Positions 35,801-49,302 of a stretch of 64,000 nt of DNA are shown in pieces. The position numbers and the translations under genes are program-made. Below the pieces are notes generated by a model. The model searched no databases, was not told the origin of the DNA, and saw only the letters and a program-made list of their open reading frames with translations. The stretch covers positions 3,720,001 to 3,784,000 of the forward strand of contig JAILWY010000022.1 in assembly GCA_022113835.1 (NCBI GenBank), in the 5' to 3' direction. Within the stretch, counting starts at the first letter, position 1. Every line of letters begins with the position of its first letter. The DNA is from Atopsyche davidsoni (taxonomy: Eukaryota > Arthropoda > Insecta > Trichoptera > Hydrobiosidae).

Positions 35801-38800
35801 TATGCAAATACAAAGTGTTTGTCAAATTTTACGTATGTGAATAAAAGTATACTAAATGACAACGTGTCGCGGACATTTCACATGTTATGTGCAATTTGTA
35901 CTCATCTTGTAGGTGGTCTAGTAATATTAAACGTATTTAAAAAAAAATATTTTTAAAGAAAATAATCATGCATATTTGGTTAATTATTATCCAATGACAG
36001 TATTGAGATTGTGCGATTTACTTGTAGGTAGATAAAAATCCATTGGCGTCGCTCGATCAGTGCCATATCAATCATGTTATCAGTAACGTGCAAACAGTGG
36101 ACATACAGTATCAAATTTCGTCGCGCTGACAATCGCTGTGTGAAAAAAGATCTGCAATTGATTCGTGCGAAAAGACAAATTTAACAATGCACAAACGAAA
36201 CGAAAGTATACACGTGAAATTAGAGCGAACAGCGCAAATTCGAGCAATGCACAGGGCGAAATAAATTTAGATTGAAACTATCGGCACTTCGAGACGATTG
36301 CACGGTTATTGCGATCGCGCTCCCAAAAGACATTGAAACAATATATAAAGAAAGACGTCAGCCCTGGAAGTGATTTCATGTGTTATTATTTTCGATCTAA
36401 TGAGGATGGCAACGCGTATTTATGCGTATCGCGAGCGTCGGTTTTTCGCGACGACCGCTGCGCAGAGGCCCGCACGGTGCAACATGGACGGAGACAGGTG
36501 AAACTGGACAGGTTTTCAGATAGATTGCTCGTTTGCCTACCTGTGCAAGCCACCCACTGGGTTGGCTTCGGTTTGTCGGCGGAATCTTGACTGTTTAGAT
36601 GCACCGGGAGAGGAAGAACTTTATCACGGCGAGATCACACTACGAGCGGCGGCATGCCAGACACGGCCTGGGCGGTCAAGATGTCGCGGCGAGTGCTGCC
36701 AGAGAGCCGAAAATATTTCCCCACATTTACATATCAAATCGCCTTCTCCCGGAAAAACGCATTATTGCAACCCATTTGGCACATACACATTAAAAAACAC
36801 AAATATAAAATATTCCTCTGCTCACAAAAAAAAAAATCACTTTATTTTATTAATAAAAAAAAACATAACAACGCGTAATGTTTATTAACATTATCTAAAT
36901 TATCAAATATTTGTTTGCGTATAAAATAGCATTGCCAAAAAAAAACACTTAATGATGATTTGCATGAATTAGACCTTTGCAAAATTCTGACCGGTCAAAC
37001 AACAGCGCTTCAAGGTCACCTCTATAAAATCCAAAACAACGTATACAAACTGTATTAGTATTCGTTTAAACTATAAAAATTTAACTAGCACCATGAAATG
37101 GTAAATATAGATTTTATTTACTGAAAACGACGGCAAAGTTTGTACATACATCGATGTACGTAGTTCAAGGTCAATAATTTTTTATGGAAATTTCAGGTAT
37201 GAAGTATGGCAGCCCTTGTGACGTAGGACACTTCCCGCGTGGGAAATATGCCTCATCCACATCCAATATGCATTATATTCTCATCAAATTTACAAGAGTA
37301 GGTTACCCCGAGAGGTCACTGCTCTGTCATTCTAAGATCAATAGGATTACGCAGGTTTAATTTTTTTTTGAGAATTCATGCTTACAGCTTTCCATGTACC
37401 AATAAAATTTGCACGCATATCGCTCTATGGACATTTACTCAAAAGCAACTACCTCTTTTATATTGTGTCGTCGTGGTTTGTGTAATATACCGTAACTGCC
37501 ATGCACTCCATAAAACTGAAACTTTTAAAAATATTAATAAAACAAACATAATTATGAAAATATTTTTATTTAAACTTAATGATAACATTACAGCATTCTT
37601 ACAACAGAACACGCTGTCTCTCACATACACTAACAGACAAAAATAAAGAGTTACATGATCCTGAAGAATATACTAATACAGACCGATAACAGTTGCCACA
37701 AAATGCAGTTGCCAACGACAGATGTAGCACATCAGCGTCAGTAAACCCAATTGACAAAACCAGGAAACCACAAATCGCCAATAGAACCAAATGAGAAAAT
37801 AAATTTATAAATATTGTACTCCCATCCAAGAGGAATGCACTATTTCAACATTATCAGGTCAACTCTTCGAAACCTGTCTCTTACTAGATGGCGAGTATAA
37901 TTAACATTGACAAATCTACACATAGTACGATGAACTGGTTTATCAGATAAAATCAAGTATAAACAATGACCTTCAAACGCCCCCACAAGAAATGGCTTTG
38001 AAATTTACTGTTATGTTACCCAACAGCTCTGGACTTCCGAAAGTCCAAGAGCATTTCTAAGAACTTAGGTTCATCGAGAAGGCGGGTCGGGTCGCCTTGT
38101 ACCTTTCGAGTATCAAAGGCGGCATATGCAGTCTATCAGATCTGGCCGTCTAAAGCAGACAAATACTTGTCCAGCGGTTCATAAATTAACCTGGTTAAAT
38201 GGCAATTTATGGCTTCAATATGACATTAAATGAACATACAACAAATAGCAGCAGAGCAACGAAATGTTTTAATAATTATACAATAAAGATTATGATAATA
38301 GGTCTCTCATTCATTCAAATGCTCAATAATCAACAAATTACAATTGTGATTCTCACAAGTCATTCAATCCGCAGTCATTTTGTAAAAAAATAATATTAAA
38401 TACAAATCGTTACATACTTATCAAAAAAAACACTCACAGGAACAATGTGTGATCAAGTAACTGTAGAAATATAAAACAACTTCATTTTATTGCTTCACCG
38501 AATAAAGCACACGACGAAACAAATTTAAAAAAAGCGAGACCATGATTTTGTTGTTTGATAGGTTAGAATTTTAAACATGAAAATATCTGACCTATTGATA
38601 TCGAATAGAGATAATGCAAACTTAGTTAAGACATTTTATGATATCACATTTACGATTCTCACACATTTTCAGACTTATTCCTCACCATATCATAGCAATA
38701 TAATTGTAGACTATAAAAATTATTTTGAGAAACACGATCCGATTTGTTAGAAACATAGTATTTTCAATAAAAGAGAAATAAATTAGAAATAGTCGTAGCT

Positions 38801-38815
38801 GGTTAGGTTAGGTTT

Positions 38816-38821
38816 TTTATT
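38816..38821 (-). terminator. Possible polyadenylation signal of CSE1L
   Basis: AATAAA on the minus strand about 240 bases downstream of the CSE1L stop. It is the first canonical hexamer found when reading downstream, but AT-rich DNA makes chance matches likely. Confidence 0.3.
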
Positions 38822-39059
38822 CGACTTCAATTTATAAGGAAAACCGTGACTCCGTGAATTCCTCCGTGGCTATATCGTCACATCAATGTTATAAAGAAAC
38901 ATCTTGATGACCCAGAATCGATGCATCAAAAATATAAACGTGCAGAGCCGCGGAGAATGTTTCGGGTCAGCAGTTTCCCTGCTTCGAGTTATCATCAGCA
39001 GAGGTTAGAAAAGACTGCAAGTTAATGTTTGTGTGGTAGTATGTATCAGATTGGGAGCT

Positions 39060-42000
39060 CTACATGAGCTGAACGTTCAGGGTCCGCAGGTAGGAGTCCA
39101 GCACGTTGCGGTGGTCTGGAGGAAGTGGCTGCAGCAGAGCGGGGACTTGCCCCGGGCAGGCTCTGGAGAGGTTACCGAGAGATTCCACCAAGTACTGACG
39201 TGGCTCAGCTACCTCTGTGATAAACAAAAAATAATGAATAATCATCTTTTTCAAGTGCCTCTCCTCAGAGGAGGTTGGTGATCATCTCACTTAACATGTT
39301 TGCCCAGAGCCAGTTTTACTAGTTCGGCTGTACTCCCGACATCCAGCACTGGCGCAAATTCTGCATCTACAATATTTCCTCCTTCCAATTCCTCAAGCTG
39401 CAAATATGCTCAAAATAGGACACCGTTTGCTTGTAGTAGAAGGTAAGGATAGTTTATAGGGCTCACGTGGTAAAGGATCCTGCGTTGGCTGACGAGCGGA
39501 GGCAAGCTGACAGTAGGCAGCTTGATAGCCGGCAGGCTCTTCCACGTCGATCCAATGGTCATCAGGCAATGTGCTCTCATCACTCGGCAGCTCCAGCAAT
39601 GACAGCAGTGCCTGCAAGTATCATCCATGAAACAATCGTCTAATAAAATATTCAAGGTCTTAATGACCTTGAACTTTTATATTTAATTAAAATCCCAACA
39701 GCTATTAAAAAAAAGCCTTGTTAATACCTGCAGTATGGGCAGCCAGAGGCGGTTGTACTGATTCGCAGGCTGGATGAGGGCTGGACACTCGCACAGCAGT
39801 TTGCAGCATCCCACGGCCGCCAGCTTCTTCTCTGCCACCTCGGAGACCTTCTGCAGCTCTGGCACGAGGACCCGCTCACAGTACAATCCAAATAACCTAA
39901 AATAGCGCAAACAACTCCATAGATTAAATTTTTTTGCACATGACCTTTTTGCAAGACTATGCGTTTGATTCGACCTTCAACTTAACATAGCATTTAAGTA
40001 ATAACATGAAATGAGCAGTCACTCGGCAAAATTCTTAAACTTTTCGCCCTATTAGTTAACTGAAGTCTTACCCGGCTTGTATGGAGTCTAATGTATCTAC
40101 GAGGTCCGTGGCACCATAGCGTGTTGTGTAAAACCCGAGAAATGGGATCAAGCCTCGGATGAACTTGGTAGTCTTGGATGAGGATAGTCTCTGGAAGACC
40201 AGGGACACAATCTGCTTGAGGTACTGCCGCATCACATCCCTATAATCGGAATAAATGTCTATATAAGCAATGATTTCTCCATGACACTTAAATGTAGGGT
40301 GGAAAAATTATAAAAAATAGCCTTTAATGCCGTTAAATCTGTGACTAATCGGCACTTTATCAAGAGGTGAATATACGTGATAATACTCACTCTGGGAAAT
40401 GCTGCAGCATGCACTGCATCAAGTAAAAGCCTTCATGATCGTTGGCCTTGGACGATATCAGCTTTTGGAACACCCCCAGCATACCATTCTGCCAAACAAC
40501 ATATTACAAATCAAATAAAATATTTTGACCATTAAACTAAGTTTTCTGGAGTCCAAGCGAGACTTTCTACAAAGGTCAACTGCATCATTTCTGCTGCTCA
40601 AATCTTCAATATATATTTAAATTTCTACAGTAGTTTCAGAGTTTATCGACTGGTACAACTCACCAGCCGGCCGTCCCTGAGCAGCTGCTGGTGGGCAGCG
40701 GCAGTGAGGGCGCACAGCAGTCGCACTAACGGGCGTACGTTGGCGGCACGCTCCCAGAGAGGCGGCGCCAGTAGACAGGCCACCAGTCCGATATAGGGAC
40801 CGCCCACGTCTCCACCTACTGTGCTCCCGGCCAGTCGCTGCTCCAACAGCAACGACAGCATTTGGAACACGTACGGCATGAACTCTGCAAAAAATCGAAT
40901 TATTACAAAGATGCAAAGCTTTTTGAGTCTGGCAAATATGAAATATTCAATGGATATATTTTTAATACCGAAGAATAAAGGCTTACCCTGTACTTCTTGC
41001 TGAAGAATCTCCTGGAAATTGGGGAAGAGGGCATCTTCAAACGAGTCCACAGCCGCTGGGTTTGATTTGCAGACGATCCTTGAACCAATACCAATGTGTT
41101 ATCCATTTATAAGGTGGCCTTGAATCAAGGTAGATATATTTATCAAGAGGAGACTCACTTAATGGAAAGTGACAGCGATTCGAAGAGGTAGTGGTTGAAG
41201 TGAGGTCTCGACGGATTCTTGGTGACCGCCGATAGAGTCTGCGCAAGTTGAGGAAGCAGAGAGCCCAGAGATGTAACGCAAGCCTCTTGCATGGTCGCCA
41301 ACGTGCGCATGATAGCTGGAAAACAACTCTTCATTATTGATTTTTCATGTCAGACATACGGAAACAACAAAGCATATTGAGGAATTCGAGCAATTTATTA
41401 CCTTTCATGGCGTAGTCGTTCTCCTGGTGTGTAGGCCTCTGCAGAAGCGTTGTGAGTGCCAGGATGAGGTTTGGCGTCAAAGCTGCCAGTGCCTCCCCTC
41501 GCCCCAGCATGAACACCAGTTTCTCGAGACAGCACGCTGAATATGATGCCACAACTCCGCTGTTTGCCGCAAGGTGATTAATCTAAAATAAAAACAATTT
41601 TTATGACAATCTGTCTTCTCTAGGAAAATATGACAGCAATTACTGTTAATTTTATTTCTATTTTTCATATTATCCTGACAAAACCATCAGATGAAGTTAA
41701 AATATACGACAATCTTTCAAACACCATCATAAGAAATGGCTGCGTGGTGCATAGCTATTCAATTAAAGTTGAAGATCTCTTCGTCTTGGTTTATCAAGGA
41801 AGCTAGCGTCATCGTTTCTTGAAAGAGTTTCAAGGCCGCTCTTATAGGTTTCTACCAGATCTGTCTGTGTAGAGCAGACAAGTGGTGTCTTTTTACATAA
41901 TAAGTTATGAGTGACTAACGATTAGTGGAAAAGCGACTAAGACTTGCTCCTTGGGAAGTAGTGTTCGGAACGTCATGATGTACTTGATGGCATCGGCTTT

Positions 42001-45000
42001 GAGAACTGGGGTTGTATTCACTGAAACCACAAAAAAACATACATGTTTATTACCATTAAAAATAAATTATACAGAGAAGAGAACACAATTTATAATTTCT
42101 ATATTTCTATCATAATAATACCAATGCTCTAAAATAAATACATCCATGGGCTAATTTTTTTCTCACCCGCACTCACATGGAAGTGGAAAATAATCGTTAA
42201 AATGCGGGGATTAAAATAAATGGTTACAATCAAACAAGAAAGGTTTCATTACCATCAGTGGCAAGGTCACTCATGACGTGGTCCTGACAGAAGCTAGGCA
42301 GGTTGACGAGGGCCGAAGCACTGGTGACTCCGGAGCGCTGCGTACGCCCGCGCTCCGACAGTGATGTGACCAGAAAGAGTGCAGCGTCCTTGGCACGCCA
42401 CTGACTGCCGTCCGGAGCCCCGGCATGGCGTCCCAGCATCATCTAGAAACAAGCAATGACCCGGTCAGGTTAATTGCGTACTTATTATCAATATTGCAAT
42501 ATAGTAGATGAAGTAGACAGTAAGAAACCGCCAAGGACTGTGTTTATTTTGATATGCCAAGTGCATTTACTCAGTTTCTCCAACATTCGGAATATTCAAG
42601 CGGCATACCCACGAAAGATGAAACTACCTGAACGTACTGGCCGAAGATCTGGAAGATCTTCTCTTCGAAGTTAACTGAGAGGACCTTGACCAGATCGCAA
42701 GCAGCACGGCGGCGGGTCTCCACGTCGGATCCCTCCACGTCTCGGCGGATATACTCTTCAGGATTGTCTTCAAACAATTCTTGATCAGATTCTGAAAGAA
42801 ATGAATATTCAGTTATATGCGAAATTTTAATTTAAACAGTTGAAATTTCTAGCTCTGGGTTTGAGTAGTTATTTTTATTTAAGTAAATTTCCATAGAATT
42901 CTTACTTTATAATATTATAACCATAGGAATATAAAATTATAAAAATAGTATTGTCACCATGTGAAAATCCTCAACAATAGAAAATATATAAATTTTAAAA
43001 CAATAATATAATTAGTAACAAATATATAGAGAAAATAAAGACTAAACACCACCAAGTCATCTTACAGATATTATACTGAATAAATAAATTATCACATCTT
43101 ACAGAGTGATTTTTTCATCTATCTTAAAACAAATATTAAGAAACTAGTTTGGTACCTCTGAACTCGATATTAGGGATGACGACCTTCTCGCAGATACTGC
43201 TGAGGGTGGCTGGATCCTCAAACAGACTTCGGTAGTGATTCTTCTCAGCGACGTTAGCCAAGAAGCCCAAGGCTGCCGACACCAACTGGAAATTAAATTA
43301 TTTAGTAAATTTGGTACGATCTACTGTTAGAGAGGTCCTCTCTAGGCACGTCTTCCAGTTGGCATACCTGATCATATTTCGGCTGCGGGCCGGCGTCGAC
43401 GAGAGCTGTCCACGCGGCCTTTACGAAAGCTGGCGCATGCGGCGCAAACTCCTCACCGTACTTCAGTGCGTACAGGGCAGCACACTCCACCGCCTCCGCC
43501 TGCACCTTTTCCACCACTCCGGGCTCGTTGTCATCCTGGAATGCATACACCTTGACTATTAAAAATTGGATCTTGAATTTGATCATATACTACTAAGACT
43601 CAACAAGACCAACGATTTATTTGTTTTAAATTAATGATATACAAATATGATGTTTAGTATTTTATAGATTAAAAATCTGTTTGATGACTTACGTCCGTGG
43701 CAAGGATCGGTAGGTTAGTCTGCAGCAGGGCCAATAAATTAGGCATCCATTTATCCATGTTATCTTCGAAGAACTCCGGCAGGTCCTGGTAGTTGAGGGA
43801 GTGGAACACTTTGCAAATGAGCAGTAAAGAAGAGTAGATGATGCGCATGGCTTCGGCATTTGTAGCATGGACTCGTGTCAGCTCCAGTGTGGCCTAAAAA
43901 TACCACGAAAATTCATGCACTTGAAATACAAGATTCTCCGATAGGTAATAAATGTCTTATTACAGAAGATACGAAATGTTGGCCAGAAAATGTATACCAA
44001 TAACTAAAGTTGTGTTATATTGTTAAGGCTACTTACAATAAATAGATCCGTGAGGGGCTTTGCAAATCTATCAAGAACAAACTTGATCTCCGTCCATAGC
44101 TCCTGAGATTTGAACTCGTAGCGGTACCGCTTGAACAGGGAGTGCGTTGTATGTAAGACACCATTTATTACGTGGAAATCACCTGAAAATATTCAAAGCA
44201 TTTGACAATGGACTCTGGCACTACAATTCAGTTCTTTCTCTTCTTGAGATGAGAAGCACTTTTTTATATAGATTTCTTTCTTCCACCCTATTATAAGATT
44301 GGCTTCACGTGCTTGGGTCAGAGATTTCCATGATATCTAAGCTAATCTCTAAAATAAAGTAAGTATATTTAAAACCTCACTAATTGGTAATGAAAATGTC
44401 TTATCAAGACTCACCCGAGGCAAACTTGTCAACACACTCAGCAATGAGTCCTGGCCACTTGTTAGGGAAGTCATGACGGCCAACGGCAGCAACTGCATCA
44501 CTAAGCTGCTTTTGGACAGGCGGCGGCGCTCTCAGCATGAGACCCACTAGTGCTCCCCGCACCCCTTCACGATCTTGTGCGTGCACACGGTCATCTCCGC
44601 TCTCATCCTGCAACACAATAAATTTGAATAAATACTTATTACGGAATTTCTCAGGTTCCTAAGTTATACTCGTTATGTAAATAAAATCTAAATAATAAAA
44701 ATTACCACAGCCCAGTTCCGCCGCACAAAATTCTTGAATGTGATGGAGCCGGCAATTCGGATAGATAAGTCCAGATCTTGCTTATCAACCAATTGTAGCA
44801 GCAACAAGGAGTAATTTTGGTTTCCCTCTACTCCTTCCAGAAACTTCTCAGCTGAAAAAATCAAATAAATATTTTACGAATATAAGATATTTGTGACAAC
44901 CATTAATATATGAAAATATAGAATTTACGTCAACTGTCTTGTCAAGTCTTATCTGATGACTCACAAGGTGGTGGTGAAATTCAATAATCAAATAGAAATA

Positions 45001-45546
45001 ACTTATACTGAGCTTTGTAACATACTATAATGAAACCTTAATGTCAGTTTTTATTTTTGTATTTATCAATTTACACCTTGAGGTTGTAGAAACATTATAC
45101 ACACCTCCTTCATTATAAATAAAAGTAGTGAAGCAACATGACCATAAAAGAGAATTGGATAAATACTACGAAATTGCTATTCGCGTTCAATGAATTACAA
45201 TCGTAATTTAAGTATTAATTGAATACTTTTAATAGGCAAATACGCATAAAAACAGCGTCATTTTGCAAAAAAAAAAGTGACATGACATTTGGGCGACGAC
45301 CGTTTTAAATACGATGTACTGATCGAAAATCCAATGTCATATCATCACGATTATCACATAATATTGCGCACACAGTTAAAAATAAATTATCGGCACTAAT
45401 AACGTTAAAATCCAAGCGAAAACATATTTTTTTATTTCTCTTTGTGGCCAAGAAGACTTACCCGGCCGCCTCACGTTTGGGTCTGGACTCAGCGTTTGCT
45501 GCAAATACTGAGCGAGTGTTCTCAGATTATCGTCCGTGAGCTCCAT
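39060..45546 (-). CDS. CSE1L: Exportin-2 / CAS, importin-alpha re-exporter (19 exons, complete)
   Basis: Karyopherin-beta family nuclear export receptor that returns importin-alpha to the cytoplasm with Ran-GTP. Coding exons (minus): 45546-45462, 44851-44706, 44607-44415, 44182-44037, 43893-43693, 43535-43368, 43285-43156, 42791-42628, 42442-42253, 42020-41920, 41582-41402, 41315-41159, 41078-40987, 40884-40664, 40488-40391, 40239-40072, 39896-39728, 39611-39467, 39214-39060. All splice sites are GT-AG, and the frame closes at 969 aa (human 971). Landmarks: N-terminus MELTDDNLRTLAQYLQQTL; importin-beta N-terminal domain with SITFKNFVRRNWAV; DFPNKWPGL; the central segment EEYIRRDVEGSDVETRRRAA, nearly identical to human; NPSRPHFNHYLFES; EFMPYVFQMLSLLLEQ; SSSKTTKFIRG; C-terminal ACPGQVPALL, ending LNVQLM. 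The last intron (39215-39466) carries a retrotransposon fragment. Single-copy housekeeping gene; no lesions seen. Confidence 0.96.
39250..39420 (-). mobile_element. Non-LTR retrotransposon tail inside the last CSE1L intron
   Basis: The minus strand reads STAELVKLALGKHVK, then the shared end motif (GTGAGATGATCACCAACCTC, CTCTGAGGAGAGGCACT). Upstream it carries a frameshifted IGRRK remnant. It lies wholly within intron 18 (39215-39466), in the same orientation as the gene. Confidence 0.65.
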
Positions 45547-46242
45547 TGCAGCGAAATTTGTGCGATATTAAACAATTTAGCAAAATATTTAGGCGGAATG
45601 AGTGTATTGCAACCGGTAACCGAAATATCAACTTTTCAAACGACAAAACATAACCTCTAAATCATAGAGCCAACAGTGCTGCCATGTTGAAGGAAATTTT
45701 CTAAAGACCTCTTTACACGACGCGACACTTTAATTACACAATAACGTCACAACAACGTAACAATAAATAAAATAATTAAATTCTATGATTTTTATTTTCT
45801 TTTATGTAAATTTATAATAATTGTTAGCGCTATGATTCCAATGCGGTGTGCGGTTTATTATGAGGCTTACAACATGTTGCTTAGGTGGTAGCGTACACGG
45901 GTTTCGTTATTGAGTTTGTGTATAGAAAAGTATGTGTAAACAAAAAAAAACAAGTTTATACGTGTACTAGAACATTAAAAATATTATAACTTAGGTTTTC
46001 TAGTGGAAATATGTATTAAGTCTTTTAATTAGCACGCAAATATTTGACCGCTGCAATCAGAGCAAATTGACATTTCAAAATATCAATTGTCTATTTGAAT
46101 AATATATAATTTTTATATTTTAAAATAAAATACTTTTTATACTAATATATGAATTACTTGTGTATGTAATTTTGGTAGTGAGCGCCGAGGCGTGTGGTTG
46201 TGCTATGAGTGTTTGTGAGAGAGGTCTCCGAGCGTAAGGGAG
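45547..46242. other. Intergenic region between CSE1L and the divergent candidate exon
   Basis: About 700 bases of AT-rich DNA that must contain the CSE1L promoter. I see no TATA box at a convincing distance and no coding signal. The first 30 bases upstream of the CSE1L ATG (toward 45,575) are the probable leader. Confidence 0.5.
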
Positions 46243-46405
46243 TCAGTCGGTGGCGGACGGCCGTGGCGTGAGGTCGTGTCCAGCCCGGCGCTCTGCAACC
46301 TGTTGCCACCAGGCTCCGCGAGGATCCAGGAACCCGTGCCAGGAGACAGCATCAGGATGCGTCCATACAACTGACGGTGATCCAAAAAGTGCGCGTGTGA
46401 ATTAA
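46243..46405 (+). promoter_or_regulatory. Candidate core promoter and 5'UTR of the divergent plus-strand gene
   Basis: A TCAGTC arthropod initiator match at 46243-46248 is followed by about 160 bases of GC-rich leader before the ATG at 46406. The island is CpG-rich against AT-rich surroundings. The call rests on motif and composition only. Confidence 0.3.
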
Positions 46406-46459
46406 ATGACTCTCGTGTTCCGCGGCGCGTTTTTGTGTTTGCTTGTTTGTTGTTTGAAG
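46406..46459 (+). CDS. Candidate first coding exon with signal-peptide-like start (partial)
   Basis: An ATG at 46406 opens 18 codons, MTLVFRGAFLCLLVCCLK, then a GT donor (AAG|GTAGGA at 46460). A short basic start followed by a Leu/Val/Cys hydrophobic core looks like a secretory signal peptide. The exon lies in a GC-rich island (46,185-46,460) with a TCAGTC initiator at 46243-46248, as expected for a 5' end. It is divergent from CSE1L. No downstream exon could be identified to 64,000, so the gene would need a very long first intron. Function unknown; it could be chance. Confidence 0.35.
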
Positions 46460-49302
46460 GTAGGATTATTTTTGTATTGATAATCGATTTGTTAATAATT
46501 GTTTACAGCTGTTTTGTTTGTAACAATTTTTACGTATTGCTGTCGCGTTTGTTGCGTTTTCGGTGACTCGAGAATTTTATATTTATGTGATGTTTTTGAT
46601 TTGCTGAAAAGTTTTAGTTTTTAGTGTTTTTTTTTTTACAAGCCAGCTTCAACTTAAATTCTTGAATTATAGCATCCCGATTTCATCAAACGTTAGTACA
46701 TTTTTAATTTCAATGAGTGGTCGTTGTCTGAATAGTCAAACAATCAATCAAAATCACATCGTGATTGTTATGCTATGATATCAATTATTCGTGACATGAT
46801 TGTCAGAATCGAATATTATACAATCAATTATTATTTACAAGATATGATTCACTTTTCTTGGTACATAAAAAAAAATTGTATTCGATTGTAACAATATCTT
46901 TTTGCGTTGTGTATCGAGTTATCTGATTATATTTGTGGCTTATTCGCTCGACCGTTAGACCACGAAGCAGTTGCTTTGATCACTCTGGCCTTTTGTAAGA
47001 TCGGTATTGTATTTTCTAAGGAATACCCTCACGGTTGAGGAGACGTTGATTTGAGACATAAACTATCGTAATCTCCTAGCCGTGTATGGCTACGACGAGG
47101 CAATTTTTTTTCCTTGATTTATTTAATTTTTTTTATTATTATGTTCAGTCGTACATCAATTTTATACTATTATATTTCTCTGCTCAATTCTCATCCAAAA
47201 ATTATTTTATTTATAAATTTTAAATATAAACAGTTAAATCAAAAAATATTTTTTAATTGAAAATGTATATTAAAAAAAATAAAAAACAAATTGTAAAATA
47301 CACAAGAAAACTGTTTCATCCAATTCTACGTAGATTATAAATAATTAATAAATATATCAATAAACATTTTCACCTAGCTCTATCTATACCTGCTTTTTTA
47401 AATTAACTGTTACTTATTTGAACGAATTATTTAAATAATTAATCCAAATTAATTAATATTAAACAATTTTATCCCATCCTATCCAGACTGGCTTTTTATA
47501 TCTTTACAGTCAAAATATCGAATATATTAATATACTGTTTGATCCAGTTTTATCTAGACTAGTTTTTTTTTTGTATATATCTTTGTTGCTGAGTCGAAAT
47601 TAATTATATTTAAATTTAAAGTCAAAATGACAAATGTATTAATAAATAATTTTAATAATGAACGTCCCAGCTTTGGTATTAGTTTATCTTGAAACCGATA
47701 TTCAACATTATTACTTGAAGCGCCAAGTCTAGACTCCAATAAAATATATAAATTGATAGAAAACTTTCGATTTATTTATTACAACCTAATATTCCAAGAA
47801 ATATAAATATAATTAAAAAAAAATAAAATAAACAATATCAATTATTACGAAACATTTTATAAATCCGTATTTTTTTCCCGAATGTGTGATATTTTTAACT
47901 ATTTTATTTTTACACATTTTTTATTTACTGTGACTGGTTTCACCAACTTATCCAGTTGGAATTTTTAAGTAAAGTCTACGTTTGAGATAGGTTGGCTAAA
48001 CTAGTCGCAATAAAAACTGAAACGTGATAAAACAAAGGGAATTTATTTATATATGAATCAATGAATAAAGCTCTCGATATTTTTGCGAGTATTCAAACCC
48101 AAATCTTTTGACTTTAAATCCTACTAAATATGAATAGCCAAATAGCTAGGAGATCACTATAATTTTTGTCTGCGAGTGTGACAGTCCGGAGGAAGCGCTC
48201 ACAAACAAAATTAAAATTAATATTTGGAGTACTACAAATTAATTTGGTGTGCCGAAGACGTTTCAAGTTCGTCATCTATATCCTGCAAAAATAAAACGGT
48301 TTTTTTCTCGTCGTTTCCCCGGCCTTGCCTTAACCGCCCTAATCCAATCACTGGACCAGAAAGGCAATCATTTTTCAGGCCTCGCCATATCGCAGACTGT
48401 CTCGGTACAGGCGCACTGAAACGTAAAATATTCCGGCTTTTTCTGAGCACCTGTCGGAATTATTGAAGGCTTCAATAAAAAGTGAAAAAGCGAATAAAAA
48501 AGATGAAGGATTTCAATTTTCAGTTGAGAAATGGCTTACAGTACATCGCCTACCTTGCCAAGTTATATTACGAATTATTATTTTAACTCAAACTTACAGC
48601 AGAAGTTATACGCAATAAGATTTAAAAACAGTGGGTTTTATTTATTTTTTACGTCTCCAGCATTTTTAATGCTGTATACGAGGAAACGATAGAAAATCAG
48701 ATTTTATTTTCAGTCATTAGTTTTTCATTTCACAGAAGCACAGGAGGTATTTGTAAATACACCTTTAAGCTGAATTATTTTTTACTAGGTATTAGATTAT
48801 CGTTTGTGTGTGGACTTGCTTTAATAAGGCAGGGTGTGGTAGTATGTATATTTTTATAAATATCGAAATGGATCTTAGGGGGTTAGGCAAGGCAGGGGGA
48901 CTGTCACTGCCAGCAGACCTTTGGGGATATTTACTAACTTGTGCTTTTTAACTGTCGAGACATGCCTTTTCTGCCATTCCGACTTTTATGATGAGTTTTA
49001 TAATAATTAAAAAAATATATATTAAACCTAAAAACGGATATTTTAAATAAAAAACTCAAAGACGACGTCTTCATTATACGTAATGCAAAGTCTCCATGAC
49101 ACGAATTGTTAAGAAGTAGCAATGTTCCAACCAAAAATATGATGGAGCTTAATGGGTTTTTTTTGCCTTGGGAAGGTCCAAGAGGTCTGGGGGTCTCCAC
49201 AAGCGCAAAATAGTACATTTTTCTAGCTTTTATAGAGTTTTGAACACCTGTATAATGATGTATTATGATCACAAATTAGCGTTTTGAGTGCAGGCTATAT
49301 TC
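46460..49302. other. AT-rich non-coding region right of the signal-peptide exon
   Basis: No coding signal. A tRNA-like A-box pattern (minus strand, TGGTCTAACGG) near 46,965 suggests a SINE head. A short motif (TAATCTCCTAGC) near 47,070 also occurs at about 22,517, 48,140 (reverse) and 63,895 (reverse). Confidence 0.5.

Larger units (their letters stand above)
32255..38815. other. Non-coding region between CCDC59 and CSE1L
   Basis: No supported gene. GC-rich patches at 34,320-34,560 and 36,100-36,720 may be promoter or first-exon sequence. In the second, a plus-strand ATG at 36,484 meets a GTGAAA donor-like site after five codons. The rest is AT-rich, with poly-A runs and scattered short open frames lacking motifs. 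Confidence 0.5.
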
